Part shown: positions 41,978 through 50,357 of the stretch, piece after piece | Layout of the letters: each line of letters starts with the position of its first letter | Numbering within the stretch: the stretch's first letter is position 1 | Assembly (NCBI RefSeq): GCF_014196745.1 | Contig: NZ_JACIEH010000004.1 | Span: forward strand, 124,001-188,000 | Direction: 5' to 3' | DNA length: 64,000 nucleotides | Origin: Sphingomonas kyeonggiensis | GTDB lineage: Bacteria > Pseudomonadota > Alphaproteobacteria > Sphingomonadales > Sphingomonadaceae | Translations under genes and position numbers: made by a program | Notes under the pieces: generated by a model | Told to the model about the DNA's origin: nothing | The model's database searches: none | What the model saw: only the letters and a program-made list of their open reading frames with translations

Positions 41978-42240
41978 GATCTTTCCAGTATCGCCCGGGC
42001 GGCGACCAGTTGTTCGGGGCTGATATCGAGCGCCTCGGCGCAGGCGACAAGGTCGGGCTCGTAGGCTTCGAGGAAGCTCAGCGTGGCGGCGAGGGTGGCG
42101 GCCTCCCCGGCCCGCACGCGCAGCTCAGACGGATCGAGCCCGGTCAGGTCGAGCAGGCGCCGGGCCCGCGATTCGTCGCCCAGCGTCCAGACAAGTGCCT
42201 GCAGCGCCAGCGCTTCCGCATTTGTTTCCGCGCTCGCCAT
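41974..42240 (-). CDS. DUF3572 family protein
   Basis: The 88-residue helical product (NAEALALQALVWTLGDE, RLLDLTGLDPSELR, FLEAYEPDLVACAEALDISPEQL) matches DUF3572, an alphaproteobacterial family of unknown function. It lies head-to-head with the DivK-type response regulator, 38 bases between start codons, a neighbourhood conserved in many alphaproteobacteria. A link to cell-cycle signalling is inferred from that position only. Confidence 0.85.
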   Translation of the reverse strand: MASAETNAEALALQALVWTLGDESRARRLLDLTGLDPSELRVRAGEAATLAATLSFLEAYEPDLVACAEALDISPEQLVAARAILERS

Positions 42241-42277
42241 ACCCTACATCACTCGAATTGGATCCGGGGGTTAGCGC

Positions 42278-42739
42278 GTGGCAAAAAGGGTGCTCGTTGT
42301 CGAGGACAACGAACTCAATCTGAAGCTGTTCTGCGATCTGCTGCGCGCGCACCAGTTCGAAGTCGAGCCGGTGCGCGACGGGCGCGAGGCGGTGGCACGG
42401 GCCCGCGACTTCGATCCGCAGCTGGTGGTGATGGACATCCAGATGCCGCACATCACCGGCCTCGAGATCATCCAGCACATGAAGCTCGACCCCAGGCTGC
42501 GCACCATCCCGATCATGGCGGTGACCGCCTATGCCGGCCGCGACGACGAGGATCGGATCCGCGCGGCAGGCGCCAACGCCTATGTCTCCAAGCCGATCGG
42601 CCTGGTCCGCTTCATGGAGGAAGTGCGCGCGCTGATGCCGGCCGAATCGCCGGCACCCGAACCCGTCCCGGCGCCCGAGACCCCGGAAGCGGGCACAGAA
42701 GAAGCCCCGCAGCCCAAGGGCCCGGGGCTTCTCTTCTGA
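42278..42739 (+). CDS. divK: DivK-type single-domain response regulator
   Basis: The 153-residue product starts at GTG. Residues 1-122 form a receiver domain with acidic pocket VVEDN (Glu9, Asp10), phospho-acceptor Asp53 in VVMDIQMP, Thr in AVTAYAG and Lys in VSKPIG. There is no output domain. The Pro/Glu/Ala-rich tail (about 30 residues) is longer than in Caulobacter DivK. DivK integrates DivJ/PleC kinase signals to CckA and controls cell polarity and division. An internal hairpin at 42701-42735 overlaps the end of the gene. Confidence 0.88.
   Translation: MAKRVLVVEDNELNLKLFCDLLRAHQFEVEPVRDGREAVARARDFDPQLVVMDIQMPHITGLEIIQHMKLDPRLRTIPIMAVTAYAGRDDEDRIRAAGANAYVSKPIGLVRFMEEVRALMPAESPAPEPVPAPETPEAGTEEAPQPKGPGLLF
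42701..42735. terminator. terminator overlapping the 3' end of divK
   Basis: GAAGCCCCG at 42701 pairs with CGGGGCTTC ending at 42731, followed by TCTTCT. The stem lies within the last codons of divK. A second short inverted repeat (ATCCCCGCGCGAAGCGGGGAT) lies at 42744-42764 before the converging rpmG. Confidence 0.6.
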
Positions 42740-42785
42740 TCAATCCCCGCGCGAAGCGGGGATGCAAGTCAGGCCGAAGCCTGGC

Positions 42786-42953
42786 TTACTTGATCTTCGC
42801 TTCCTTGAACTCGACATGCTTGCGCACGACCGGGTCGTACTTGCGGAACGAGAACTTCTCGGTCTGGGTGCGCGGATTCTTCTTCGTGACGTAGAAGAAA
42901 CCCGTGTCCGCCGTGCTGACGAGCTTGATCTTGACAGTGGTCGGCTTGGCCAT
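42786..42953 (-). CDS. rpmG: 50S ribosomal protein L33
   Basis: The 55-residue basic protein reads MAKPTTVKIKLVSTADTGFF, then YVTKKNPRTQTEKFSFRKYD, ending KHVEFKEAKIK. This is the L33 form without zinc-binding cysteines. It is part of the 50S subunit near the E site. It stands alone on the minus strand between divK and the GDT1-like gene. Confidence 0.96.
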   Translation of the reverse strand: MAKPTTVKIKLVSTADTGFFYVTKKNPRTQTEKFSFRKYDPVVRKHVEFKEAKIK

Positions 42954-43128
42954 GACCCAACAACCCTTGATTCTGTAAAAAGAAAAGAGCGGCACGCTGA
43001 GGCGCACCGCTGCCAGACGCGGGCAACTGTGCGATTCTCTGCCAAAAGTCAAGGCTGCGCACCAAAGGCAGGATGCTTCACACGGGTTTAACCCCGCGGC
43101 GCCACAATATCCGCCGAAAGGGAGGCAC

Positions 43129-43692
43129 ATGGAAGCTCTGGTCCCGGCCTTCCTTCTGGCCGCCATCACTCAGTTTTGCGACAAGCCGGCGCTGCTCGCC
43201 GCGATCCTCGCCGATCGCTATGGGCGCCCGCTCACCGTGGCGCTCGCCGCGGGGCTGGCGCATGTCGCGGTCAATTTCGCCGCCGGGCTGGGGGGCATGC
43301 TGGTCGCCCCGATGATGACGCCCAACGCCCGCGCGCTGCTGCTCGCCCTCGCACTGATCTTCGGCGCGCTCGGCACGATCGGATCGGGCAAGGTGAAGGA
43401 CCGGCTGGCCGGCTGGAAGCTCGGCCCCTTCCTCACACCCCTGCTCGGCGTGCTGATTCTCGCCTTTGGCGAGAGCACGCCCTTCTTCACCCTCGCCCTC
43501 TCCACCGGCGGGCAGCCCTGGTTCGCCGCCGCGGGCGCTTCGATCGCGTGCTTCGGGGTCGCCTTCGTCGCCGCCGTCCTCGGCGAGCGGACCTGGCAGG
43601 CCGTGCCGTGGCGCTGGCTGCGCATCCTCAGCGGCATCGGCTTCCTGATCGCGGGCTGCTGGATCGGCGTCGATGCGCTGCGTTTGACCTGA
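43129..43692 (+). CDS. GDT1/TMEM165-like (UPF0016) membrane protein
   Basis: The 187-residue product has six predicted helices in two inverted halves. UPF0016 proteins carry two E-x-G-D-K-(T/S) motifs; here the first reads TQFCDKPAL and the second AFGESTPFF, so both are altered. The family exports manganese or calcium, and the changed motifs make that activity uncertain. A GGGAGG site six bases before the ATG supports the start. Confidence 0.68.
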   Translation: MEALVPAFLLAAITQFCDKPALLAAILADRYGRPLTVALAAGLAHVAVNFAAGLGGMLVAPMMTPNARALLLALALIFGALGTIGSGKVKDRLAGWKLGPFLTPLLGVLILAFGESTPFFTLALSTGGQPWFAAAGASIACFGVAFVAAVLGERTWQAVPWRWLRILSGIGFLIAGCWIGVDALRLT

Positions 43693-43729
43693 TCGATTTC
43701 TGAGATCGGTAAATTGCAAGTGCGCGATC

Positions 43730-43756
43730 GGAACCGCTCCCTATATCCCGTTCGTT
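43730..43756 (+). promoter_or_regulatory. EcfG-type stress promoter candidate for dps
   Basis: GGAACC at 43730-43735 and CGTT at 43753-43756 are separated by 17 bases. This is close to the GGAAC...CGTT promoter recognised by alphaproteobacterial general-stress sigma factors (EcfG). It lies 34 bases before the dps start. The spacing to the GGAAC core is one base longer than the usual 16-17, so the assignment is moderate. Confidence 0.4.
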
Positions 43757-43789
43757 GATCCTCCGAATCAATTCCCCAGGGAGACGAAC

Positions 43790-44287
43790 ATGGCAGACAC
43801 CAATGCGGCCCTCCGCACCCCCACCGATCTCAACCGCAACGACACCAAGAGCGTGGCGGATGCGCTGAACAGCGCCCTGGCGGACAGCTTCGCGCTCTAT
43901 TTCAAGACCAAGAACTTCCACTGGCACGTCTCGGGCCCGCACTTCCGCGACTATCATCTGCTGCTCGACGATCAGGCGGCGCAGATTCTGGGCATCACCG
44001 ATGCGATTGCCGAGCGCGTCCGCAAGACCGGCAACCTCACGCTGCGCTCGGTAGGCGACATCGGCCGCCGCCAGACGCTGACCGACAATGACGCCGACTA
44101 TGTGTCGCCCGGCGACATGCTCGCCGAACTGCGCGAGGACAATCTCAAGCTGGTCGAGAGCTTCCGCACCGTGAAGCAGGCCGCCGAGGATGCCGGCGAC
44201 AATGCGACCAGCGGGATCGTCGACGAATGGACCGACCAGGCCGAAGAGCGCGCCTGGTTCCTGTTCGAGGCCAGCCGCAAGGGCTGA
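43790..44287 (+). CDS. dps: Dps-family ferritin (DNA-protecting, iron-storing)
   Basis: The 165-residue product is full length for Dps. The intersubunit ferroxidase site is visible in FKTKNFHWHVSGPHFRDYHLLLDDQA (His in FHWHV, then HLLLDDQ with Asp and acidic neighbours). The protein forms a 12-mer that oxidises iron with peroxide and shields DNA. Its N-terminal tail has few basic residues. It is monocistronic; a run of eight T follows the stop, and a bidirectional hairpin terminator lies further downstream. Confidence 0.94.
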   Translation: MADTNAALRTPTDLNRNDTKSVADALNSALADSFALYFKTKNFHWHVSGPHFRDYHLLLDDQAAQILGITDAIAERVRKTGNLTLRSVGDIGRRQTLTDNDADYVSPGDMLAELREDNLKLVESFRTVKQAAEDAGDNATSGIVDEWTDQAEERAWFLFEASRKG

Positions 44288-44345
44288 GGCCTTTTTTTTG
44301 CTGTTCAGCAGAGCTGAACAGGCGCCGGGCCCGGCGAAGCCGGAC

Positions 44346-44379
44346 AAAAAAGGGCCGGATGCGAATCCGGCCCCTTTTT
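44346..44379. terminator. bidirectional intrinsic terminator after dps
   Basis: AAAAAGGGCCGGAT and ATCCGGCCCCTTTTT form a stem with a GCGA loop. It lies between dps (plus) and the small secreted-protein gene (minus) and can end both transcripts. Confidence 0.88.
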
Positions 44380-44383
44380 CGCG

Positions 44384-44707
44384 TCACTTGATCTTGGCGA
44401 GGTCCGCGTCGAGCTTGGCGAGGATCTCGTCGGTGATCTTGCCTTCCGAGAAGGGCGCGACGCCGCGGAAGCTCATCGCCTTGAACTGGTCATAGGCCGG
44501 GTGCTTGTCGACATCGCCGAGGCCGTCGGCAACCAGCACCGCCTTGGCAGCCTCGTTGGCGAACAGCGCCTCGATCGGCGTGTCGGCGCTGAACTTGGCG
44601 GCCGCAGCGGGCGTCGCGGCAGGAGCCGGCGCGGGCGCAGGGGCGGTCTGGGCGAAGGCCGCGGCGGGCAGGCAGGCGAGCGCGGCGGCGGTGAGAATAA
44701 GCTTCAT
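44384..44707 (-). CDS. small periplasmic protein of unknown function
   Basis: The 107-residue precursor (ATG at 44707, GGAGGGG site) has a signal peptide ending AFAQ, an Ala/Pro linker (APAPAPAPAATPAAAA) and a compact helical domain (FSADTPIEALFANEAAKAVL, HPAYDQFKAMSF, ITDEILAKLDADL). The domain pattern is seen in sphingomonad periplasmic proteins, but I know no role. The gene is convergent with dps. Confidence 0.65.
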   Translation of the reverse strand: MKLILTAAALACLPAAAFAQTAPAPAPAPAATPAAAAKFSADTPIEALFANEAAKAVLVADGLGDVDKHPAYDQFKAMSFRGVAPFSEGKITDEILAKLDADLAKIK

Positions 44708-44742
44708 TACGTGGAGTCCCCTCCGGTGGTGGAACGTCGAGC

Positions 44743-45588
44743 CTAACGCGCTTTTTGTGACGACGCCATTGCTGCTGGCATCAGTGTCAGCAACCACACA
44801 TCCGGCCTCGCGCCCAGGCGGAACGGCACGCCGCTGGTCCCCAGCCCGGCGGTGACCACCACCGTCCGCGCGCCCTCGCGCACCAGCCCGCAGCGATAGC
44901 GCCTGCCATAGCGGCTGACCTCCGGCGCGATATTCTGCCCGAACACCAGCACCTGCCCGCAATGGGTATGCCCCGCGAGCAGCAGATGCGCATCGGCGGG
45001 GAGGTCCGGCGCGACATCGGGGGAATGCGTCACCAGCACGATCGGCCCGCCCAGCGCCCGCGCCGCCTCCATCGTCGCCCGCACATCGGCATGGCCCGAA
45101 AAGTCGTCGCTGATCCCGCCCAGCGCCACGGGCCCGCGCGACACCGCGCTGTTCTCCAGCACTGTCACCCCCGCCTGGGCAAGCTGCGCCCGCACCGCCT
45201 GGGGTCCCGTCCAGTAATCGTGATTGCCGAGCACCGCCGCCACGCCCAGCGGCGCGCGCAACTCGCGCAAGGGGGCCACCATCGCCGGCCCCAGCTTCGC
45301 CGACCCCTTCGGATCATGCCCGAAGATGAAGTCCCCCGCGATCACCACCAGGTCGGGCTTCAGCGCATTCACCTGCGCGACGATCCGGCCGAGCCGCTTC
45401 GGCCCCATCGCCGCGGTGCCGACATGGATGTCGCTGAGCAAGGCGATCGTCACCGGCCGCTCCAGCCCGGGCATCGCCACCTCCGCACGGCGCACCACCG
45501 GATCGCTGGTCGCCTCGCGGAAGCACCAGCCGAGAAAGCCGGCGCCCAAAAAGGCCAGGGTGGCGAGAATCGCGAGAAGCTTGCGCAT
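44743..45588 (-). CDS. membrane-anchored metallophosphoesterase (YkuE-type)
   Basis: The 281-residue product has a signal anchor (about residues 5-22) and a calcineurin-like domain with LLSDIHVGT, IAGDFIFG, VLGNHDYW, THSPD and LLAGHTHCGQV, the metal-binding motifs in the expected order. YkuE-type enzymes act outside the cytoplasm on phospholipids or UDP-diacylglucosamine-like substrates. It is divergent from the DNA ligase gene by 51 bases. It is not the ligase-associated PdeM endonuclease, which is cytoplasmic and shorter. Confidence 0.88.
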   Translation of the reverse strand: MRKLLAILATLAFLGAGFLGWCFREATSDPVVRRAEVAMPGLERPVTIALLSDIHVGTAAMGPKRLGRIVAQVNALKPDLVVIAGDFIFGHDPKGSAKLGPAMVAPLRELRAPLGVAAVLGNHDYWTGPQAVRAQLAQAGVTVLENSAVSRGPVALGGISDDFSGHADVRATMEAARALGGPIVLVTHSPDVAPDLPADAHLLLAGHTHCGQVLVFGQNIAPEVSRYGRRYRCGLVREGARTVVVTAGLGTSGVPFRLGARPDVWLLTLMPAAMASSQKAR

Positions 45589-45639
45589 ATCGAAACATCG
45601 TAACGGGAGCGCATCGGCCGCGCTATGCGTTGCGCCATC

Positions 45640-47217
45640 ATGCGTGCCTTTGCCGACCTCCTCGACGGACTGATCTACACGCGCTCGCGCAACGCCAAGC
45701 TCAAGCTGATCGGCGACTATCTGCGCGCCACCCCCGATCCCGATCGCGGCTGGGCGATGGCGGCGCTCACCGGCAAGCTCGACCTGCCCGCGGTCAAGCC
45801 CGCGCTGATCCGCGCGATGGTCGAGGCCCGGGTCGATCCGGTGCTCTATGCGATGAGCCGCGACTTCGTCGGCGATTCGGCCGAGACCATCGCCCTGCTC
45901 TGGCCCGAGCCGGCGGTGCCGCCCGAAGACACCACGCCCCTCACCCTCTCGCACATCGTCGCCACGCTCGCCGGCATCTCCAAATCCGACGCGCCCGCGA
46001 TCCTGGCATCGATGCTCGACCGGCTCGAGGCGGACGAGCGCTTCGCCCTGCTCAAGCTCGCGATGGGCGCGCTGCGTGTCGGCATCTCCGCCCGCCTCGC
46101 CAAGACCGCGCTGGCCCAGGCCTTCGGGCTCGACGTCGATGCCGTCGAGGAAGTCTGGCACGGCCTCGTCCCGCCCTATGCCCCGCTGTTCGACTGGGCA
46201 GAGGGTCGCGGCGCCCAGCCGGCCGCACGCAACGTTCCCGTCTTCCGCCCCTTCATGCTCGCCCATCCGCTCGAGGCCGAGAGCGTCGACCTTGCCGACT
46301 ATGCCGCCGAATGGAAATGGGACGGCATCCGCGTCCAGCTCGTCCATGTCGCGGGCGAGACAAGGCTCTACAGCCGCGCCGGCGACGACATCACCCACAG
46401 CTTCCCCGAAATCGCGGCCAGCTTCGCCGCCCCCGGCGTGCTCGACGGCGAACTGCTGGTGAAGGGCGAGTTCCAGGGCGGGGAAGCGGCAAGCTTCAAC
46501 GCGCTCCAGCAGCGCCTCGGCCGCAAGCAGGTCAGCGCCAGGACGCTCGCCGAATATCCCGCCTTCGTCCGCCTCTACGACATCCTGTTCGATGGCGAAG
46601 AAGACCTGCGCGCGCTCCCCTGGACCGAACGCCGCACCCGGCTGGAAGTCTTCGCCCCGCGGCTCGATCCCGAGCGGTTCGACGTCTCCGCGGTGATCGA
46701 GGCCGCCGACTTTGCCGCGCTGGAGGAAATCCGCGCCGGCGCCCGCGACGCCTCGATCGAGGGCGTGATGCTCAAGCGCCGCGACTCCCCCTATGTCGCC
46801 GGGCGCCGCGCCGGCCTGTGGTACAAATGGAAGCGCGACCCGCTGATCGCCGACTGCGTGCTGATGTACGCCCAGCGTGGCTCGGGAAAGCGCAGCAGCT
46901 TCTATTCGGACTACACCTTCGGCGCCTGGACCGCGGAGGGTGAACTGCTCCCCGTCGGCAAGGCCTATTTCGGCTTCACCGACGAGGAGCTGAAATGGCT
47001 CGACCGGTACGTGCGCACCCACACGGTCAACCGCTTCGGCCCGGTGCGCGAGACCGACAAGACGCTCGTCCTCGAAGTCGCCTTCGATTCGATCCACGAA
47101 TCGAAGCGCCACAAGTCCGGCCTGGCGATGCGCTTCCCCCGGATCAGCCGCATCCGCACCGACAAGCCCGCACATGAAGCCGACACGATCGAGGGCCTGC
47201 GCAGGCTCGCCACCTGA
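45640..47217 (+). CDS. ATP-dependent DNA ligase (cisplatin-damage-response type)
   Basis: The 525-residue ligase starts at MRAFADLLDGLIYTRSRN, typical of the family. After an N-terminal DNA-binding helical domain comes the nucleotidyltransferase with motif I EWKWDGIRVQ (adenylated Lys near residue 226), motif III VRLYDILFDGE, motif IV EGVMLKRRDSPY, motif V WYKWKRDP and a C-terminal OB fold. The family is normally clustered with an exonuclease, a DEXH helicase and the PdeM endonuclease. Here exonuclease and helicase lie at 58.5-61.9 kb and no PdeM is visible. Confidence 0.93.
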   Translation: MRAFADLLDGLIYTRSRNAKLKLIGDYLRATPDPDRGWAMAALTGKLDLPAVKPALIRAMVEARVDPVLYAMSRDFVGDSAETIALLWPEPAVPPEDTTPLTLSHIVATLAGISKSDAPAILASMLDRLEADERFALLKLAMGALRVGISARLAKTALAQAFGLDVDAVEEVWHGLVPPYAPLFDWAEGRGAQPAARNVPVFRPFMLAHPLEAESVDLADYAAEWKWDGIRVQLVHVAGETRLYSRAGDDITHSFPEIAASFAAPGVLDGELLVKGEFQGGEAASFNALQQRLGRKQVSARTLAEYPAFVRLYDILFDGEEDLRALPWTERRTRLEVFAPRLDPERFDVSAVIEAADFAALEEIRAGARDASIEGVMLKRRDSPYVAGRRAGLWYKWKRDPLIADCVLMYAQRGSGKRSSFYSDYTFGAWTAEGELLPVGKAYFGFTDEELKWLDRYVRTHTVNRFGPVRETDKTLVLEVAFDSIHESKRHKSGLAMRFPRISRIRTDKPAHEADTIEGLRRLAT

Positions 47218-47279
47218 GCAGCTCTCGACATCTGCACGCACCGGCATAAGCTCCGCCCCAACGAAAAAGAGGGGATTCC

Positions 47280-48575
47280 ATGATCCGGAAATTGATCGCC
47301 GCCGCGCTGCTCGTCACCGCTTCGGGCACGGCCCAGGCGCAGACCTATGCCATCCAGGCGGGCCATGTGATCACCGATGCCGCGAAGCCGGCGCGCGGGC
47401 CGTCCACGCTGATCGTCGAGAAGGGCAGGATCGTCCGGATCGAGGACGGCGCCACCGCGCCCGCCGGCGCCACCGTGGTCGATCTGCGTAGCAAGACCGT
47501 GCTGCCCGGGCTGATCGACGTCCATGTCCACCTGACCTTCAGCGCCGGCGAGCCCTGGTATCAGGGCCTGACCACCAAATATTCCGAACCCTATGCCGCC
47601 ACTGTCGGGCTGAAGAACGCGCTGGTCACCGCCCGCGCCGGCTTCACCACGGTGCGCGACCTGGGCGGCGCGGCCAATGCCAGCCTCGCGGTGCGCGATG
47701 CGATCGCCGATGGCAGCTTCCCCGGCCCGCGCGTCCTCGTCGCCGGGCCGGCATTGTCGATCATCGGCGGGCATGGCGATCAGACCACCGGCCTAGCCCC
47801 CGAGCTGCGCGACGCGATCGACCGGACCGGCGAACAATTCTGGGTGTGCACCGGCGCCGCCGAATGCGCCAAGGCGGTGCGCAAGCTGGCGGCGATGGGC
47901 ATGGACGCGATCAAGTTCCACGCCACTGGCGGCGTGCTCGATCCCGGCGCGATGGGGCTCGAGCAGCATTTCACCGATGAGGAGATGAAGGCGATCTGCG
48001 ACACCGCGCACCAGATGCACCTCAAATGCGCCGCCCATGCGCATGGCGCACGCGGGATTGAGGCGGCGGTGCGTGCCGGAGTCGATTCGATCGAGCACGG
48101 CACCTTCGCCGACGATACCGACGTCGCGCTGATGAAGAGCAAGGGCACCTATTTCTCGGCGACGCTGATGGCGTTCAGCGGACTGCAAATGTATCTCGGC
48201 AAGGGCATCTTCAGCGAGAATAGCGAGATCAAGGCGCGCCAGACGCTCGATCAATGGGGCAAGGCACTCAACCGCGCCTACAAGGCCGGGGTGAAGATCG
48301 CGCTCGGCACCGATGCCGCGGTCTACCCGCATGGTCGCAATGGCGAGGAGATCGGGCTGATGGTCTCCAAGGGCGGCATGACCCCGCGCGATGCGCTGAT
48401 CGCCGCCACGAAAGGGGGCGCCGACCTGCTCGGCCTGTCCGCCGAGACCGGCACGCTCGATCCCGGCAAGTCCGCCGATCTGATCGCGGTCGATGGCGAT
48501 CCGCTCACCGATCCCGCCGCGGTGCTCCGCATCGGCTATGTGATGGTACGCGGCAAGGTCGTGCCCTTGCAGTGA
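47280..48575 (+). CDS. secreted metal-dependent amidohydrolase (imidazolonepropionase-like)
   Basis: The 431-residue precursor has a signal peptide ending AQA. The amidohydrolase barrel carries DVHVHLTF (HxH), IKFHATGG, AHAHGARGIEAAVRAGVDSIEHG (His residues) and LGTDAAVYPHG (Asp). Secreted members of this group include Xaa-Pro and Xaa-Arg dipeptidases. It probably works with other periplasmic peptidases in the genome. Its single gene is followed by a separate membrane-protein pair. Confidence 0.9.
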   Translation: MIRKLIAAALLVTASGTAQAQTYAIQAGHVITDAAKPARGPSTLIVEKGRIVRIEDGATAPAGATVVDLRSKTVLPGLIDVHVHLTFSAGEPWYQGLTTKYSEPYAATVGLKNALVTARAGFTTVRDLGGAANASLAVRDAIADGSFPGPRVLVAGPALSIIGGHGDQTTGLAPELRDAIDRTGEQFWVCTGAAECAKAVRKLAAMGMDAIKFHATGGVLDPGAMGLEQHFTDEEMKAICDTAHQMHLKCAAHAHGARGIEAAVRAGVDSIEHGTFADDTDVALMKSKGTYFSATLMAFSGLQMYLGKGIFSENSEIKARQTLDQWGKALNRAYKAGVKIALGTDAAVYPHGRNGEEIGLMVSKGGMTPRDALIAATKGGADLLGLSAETGTLDPGKSADLIAVDGDPLTDPAAVLRIGYVMVRGKVVPLQ

Positions 48576-48614
48576 GGCGTTGCGCGCGCCGCCGCGCTGC
48601 GCCACTCTCCGCAC

Positions 48615-49052
48615 ATGGGGGAAGAACGCGTTCCGATACTGCCGCTTGTCGCCTGCGTTCTCGCGGGGCCGGTGATCGCGTCGCTGCTCCCGGGCATCTT
48701 CGCCGCCGGATCGAACGCGGGGGACAGTTTCCTGCGCATCTGGGGTACGCTGGCGCTGTTCGGCATCTGCTACGCCGCGATCGTCGGCGTGCCGATCGCG
48801 CTGCTGTTCCTGCGGGATCCGGCCTTGCCCTGGCGGCGCTGGTTCGGCGCCGGGCTGCTCGCGGGATTGGTGACCGCCGCGATCGTGCTGGGATGGACCG
48901 GGCTGACCAGCGTGCGCCACCTGGTCGCCGGACAATGGGCCGAAGTGCAGGTTCTGACGCTGTGGATCGTCGTTCCGCTCGTGCTGCTCTCGGCAATCGT
49001 ATCCAGGGTCATTCTCGCTCTGTGGCTGGGCCGCCGACAGATCGAGTTGTGA
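48615..49052 (+). CDS. small multi-spanning membrane protein
   Basis: The 145-residue product has four hydrophobic segments (about residues 9-28, 43-64, 77-97 and 115-137). No catalytic or family motif is seen. Its stop overlaps the GTG start of the EamA-type transporter by four bases (GTGA), so the two are co-translated. Confidence 0.6.
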   Translation: MGEERVPILPLVACVLAGPVIASLLPGIFAAGSNAGDSFLRIWGTLALFGICYAAIVGVPIALLFLRDPALPWRRWFGAGLLAGLVTAAIVLGWTGLTSVRHLVAGQWAEVQVLTLWIVVPLVLLSAIVSRVILALWLGRRQIEL

Positions 49053-49882
49053 GTCCCGAATTCCTGGCCCCGGCGATGATGATCGCCTCGGGCTCGATCC
49101 ACGCGGTGGTCAATGCCATCCTCAAGGGCGGCAAGGACAAGATGACCGGCCGCGCGATCATCGACGGGTCGAGCGCGCTGATCCTGCTCCCCGCCACGCT
49201 GCTCGTGCCGTTGCCGGCGGGCGCTTGGGGCTGGCTCGGCCTCAGCGCCGCGATCCATTGCCTCTATCTCTACGCCGTCGTCCGCGCGTTCGAGACGAGC
49301 GACTTCTCCGCCGCCTACCCGGTGATGCGCGGCGTCGCCCCGATGCTCACCGCGGCGCTGGCGATCCTCGTCTTCGGCGAACATGTCTCGACGCGCGAGA
49401 TCATCGGGATCGCGCTGATCGGCGGTGCAGTGGCGATGCTGGTGATCGGCCGCCACCTCGGTCGGGCCGGGCTCGGCTGGGCGCTGCTCACCGCGGCGAT
49501 GATCGGCTGCTACACCATGGCCGACGCACACGGCGTGCGCGCTGCGCCGCGGCCGGTCAGCTATATCGTCTGGTCCTTCGTCCTGTCCGGCGGGGCGATC
49601 GTCACGATGTTCGGCCTTGCCTCGCGCGGCCGCATCTTCGTCGCGGCGCTGGGGCAATGGAAGGCGGGGGTGACCGCCGGCGCGCTGTCGATCGTCACCT
49701 ATGGCCTGGCGCTCAACGCCTTTGCGCTCGGTGCGATCGCCCCACTCGCCGCGCTGCGCGAGACGGGCATGGTGACTGCGCTGGCGATCGCGATCTTCTT
49801 CCTCGGCGAGCGCGTGACGCCGATGCGTGCGCTCAGCGTCCTGGGGATACTTGGCGGGGCCACACTGATTCTAACAGCCTAG
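49049..49882 (+). CDS. EamA/DMT-superfamily transporter
   Basis: The product is 277 residues from a GTG overlapping the previous stop. Ten predicted helices form two five-helix repeats; the second repeat ends ALRETGMVTALAIAIFFLGERV, matching the FGE motif of repeat one (ALAILVFGEHVS). EamA proteins export amino acids or metabolites. The small membrane protein upstream is the only partner. Confidence 0.87.
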   Translation: MSPEFLAPAMMIASGSIHAVVNAILKGGKDKMTGRAIIDGSSALILLPATLLVPLPAGAWGWLGLSAAIHCLYLYAVVRAFETSDFSAAYPVMRGVAPMLTAALAILVFGEHVSTREIIGIALIGGAVAMLVIGRHLGRAGLGWALLTAAMIGCYTMADAHGVRAAPRPVSYIVWSFVLSGGAIVTMFGLASRGRIFVAALGQWKAGVTAGALSIVTYGLALNAFALGAIAPLAALRETGMVTALAIAIFFLGERVTPMRALSVLGILGGATLILTA

Positions 49883-50031
49883 CTTCTCCGAAATTTTCCG
49901 CGCGAAGGTGATCACGCGCCCCTCGAAGTCGGTCAGGTCATATCGGCTGATACGCTCGTGAATCAGGTAATGAGGCGTTTGTGAATCCTGCTTCCCGATA
50001 TAGCCTTGGTCGGCTCACAACTGAGGCGCCG

Positions 50032-50352
50032 ATGTCGTTGTTCGAGGAGAATGCAGCGATCCTGCGGAATATGGGAGCGGATGGAAGCGACCTCGGCCCT
50101 TCTCGCGCTATCGATTTTTCTTACGTATTTCCCGATCGGGCCGCGGCTGACGCCTTCGCCCAGGCAGCAAACCGTGAAGGCTTCGCCGCTGTTGTCGAGA
50201 AAGTCGAACGCGAAGAAGACCCATGGGACGTCACTGCGTCCAAGGATATGGTCCCCACTTGCGAGAACATCACCGACACCGAGGAAAGGCTGCAAACCTT
50301 GGCACGAACGTACCGAGGACGGACAGATGGTTGGGGCTTCTTCCAAGCCTGA
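50032..50352 (+). CDS. RraB-family ribonuclease E regulator
   Basis: The product is 106 residues from ATG at 50032 (MSLFEENAAILRNM); a start 51 bases upstream adds a leader. The pattern FSYVFPDRAAADAFAQAANREGF, DPWDVTASKDMVPTCENIT and RGRTDGWGFF matches RraB, which binds RNase E in gammaproteobacteria and inhibits its degradosome activity. An RNase E gene lies at 22 kb in this window. The gene and its downstream flank use more AT-ending codons than the neighbours, a sign of possible transfer. Confidence 0.78.
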   Translation: MSLFEENAAILRNMGADGSDLGPSRAIDFSYVFPDRAAADAFAQAANREGFAAVVEKVEREEDPWDVTASKDMVPTCENITDTEERLQTLARTYRGRTDGWGFFQA

Positions 50353-50357
50353 TCAGT

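Noticed and set aside
44743..45588. Metallophosphoesterase as the missing PdeM endonuclease
   Set aside because: It has an N-terminal membrane anchor and YkuE-type GHTHCGQV spacing, while PdeM is a shorter cytoplasmic protein.
44743..47247. Long minus-strand frame across the ligase
   Set aside because: Only the last 281 codons (metallophosphoesterase from 45588) carry motifs; the rest is antisense to the ligase gene.
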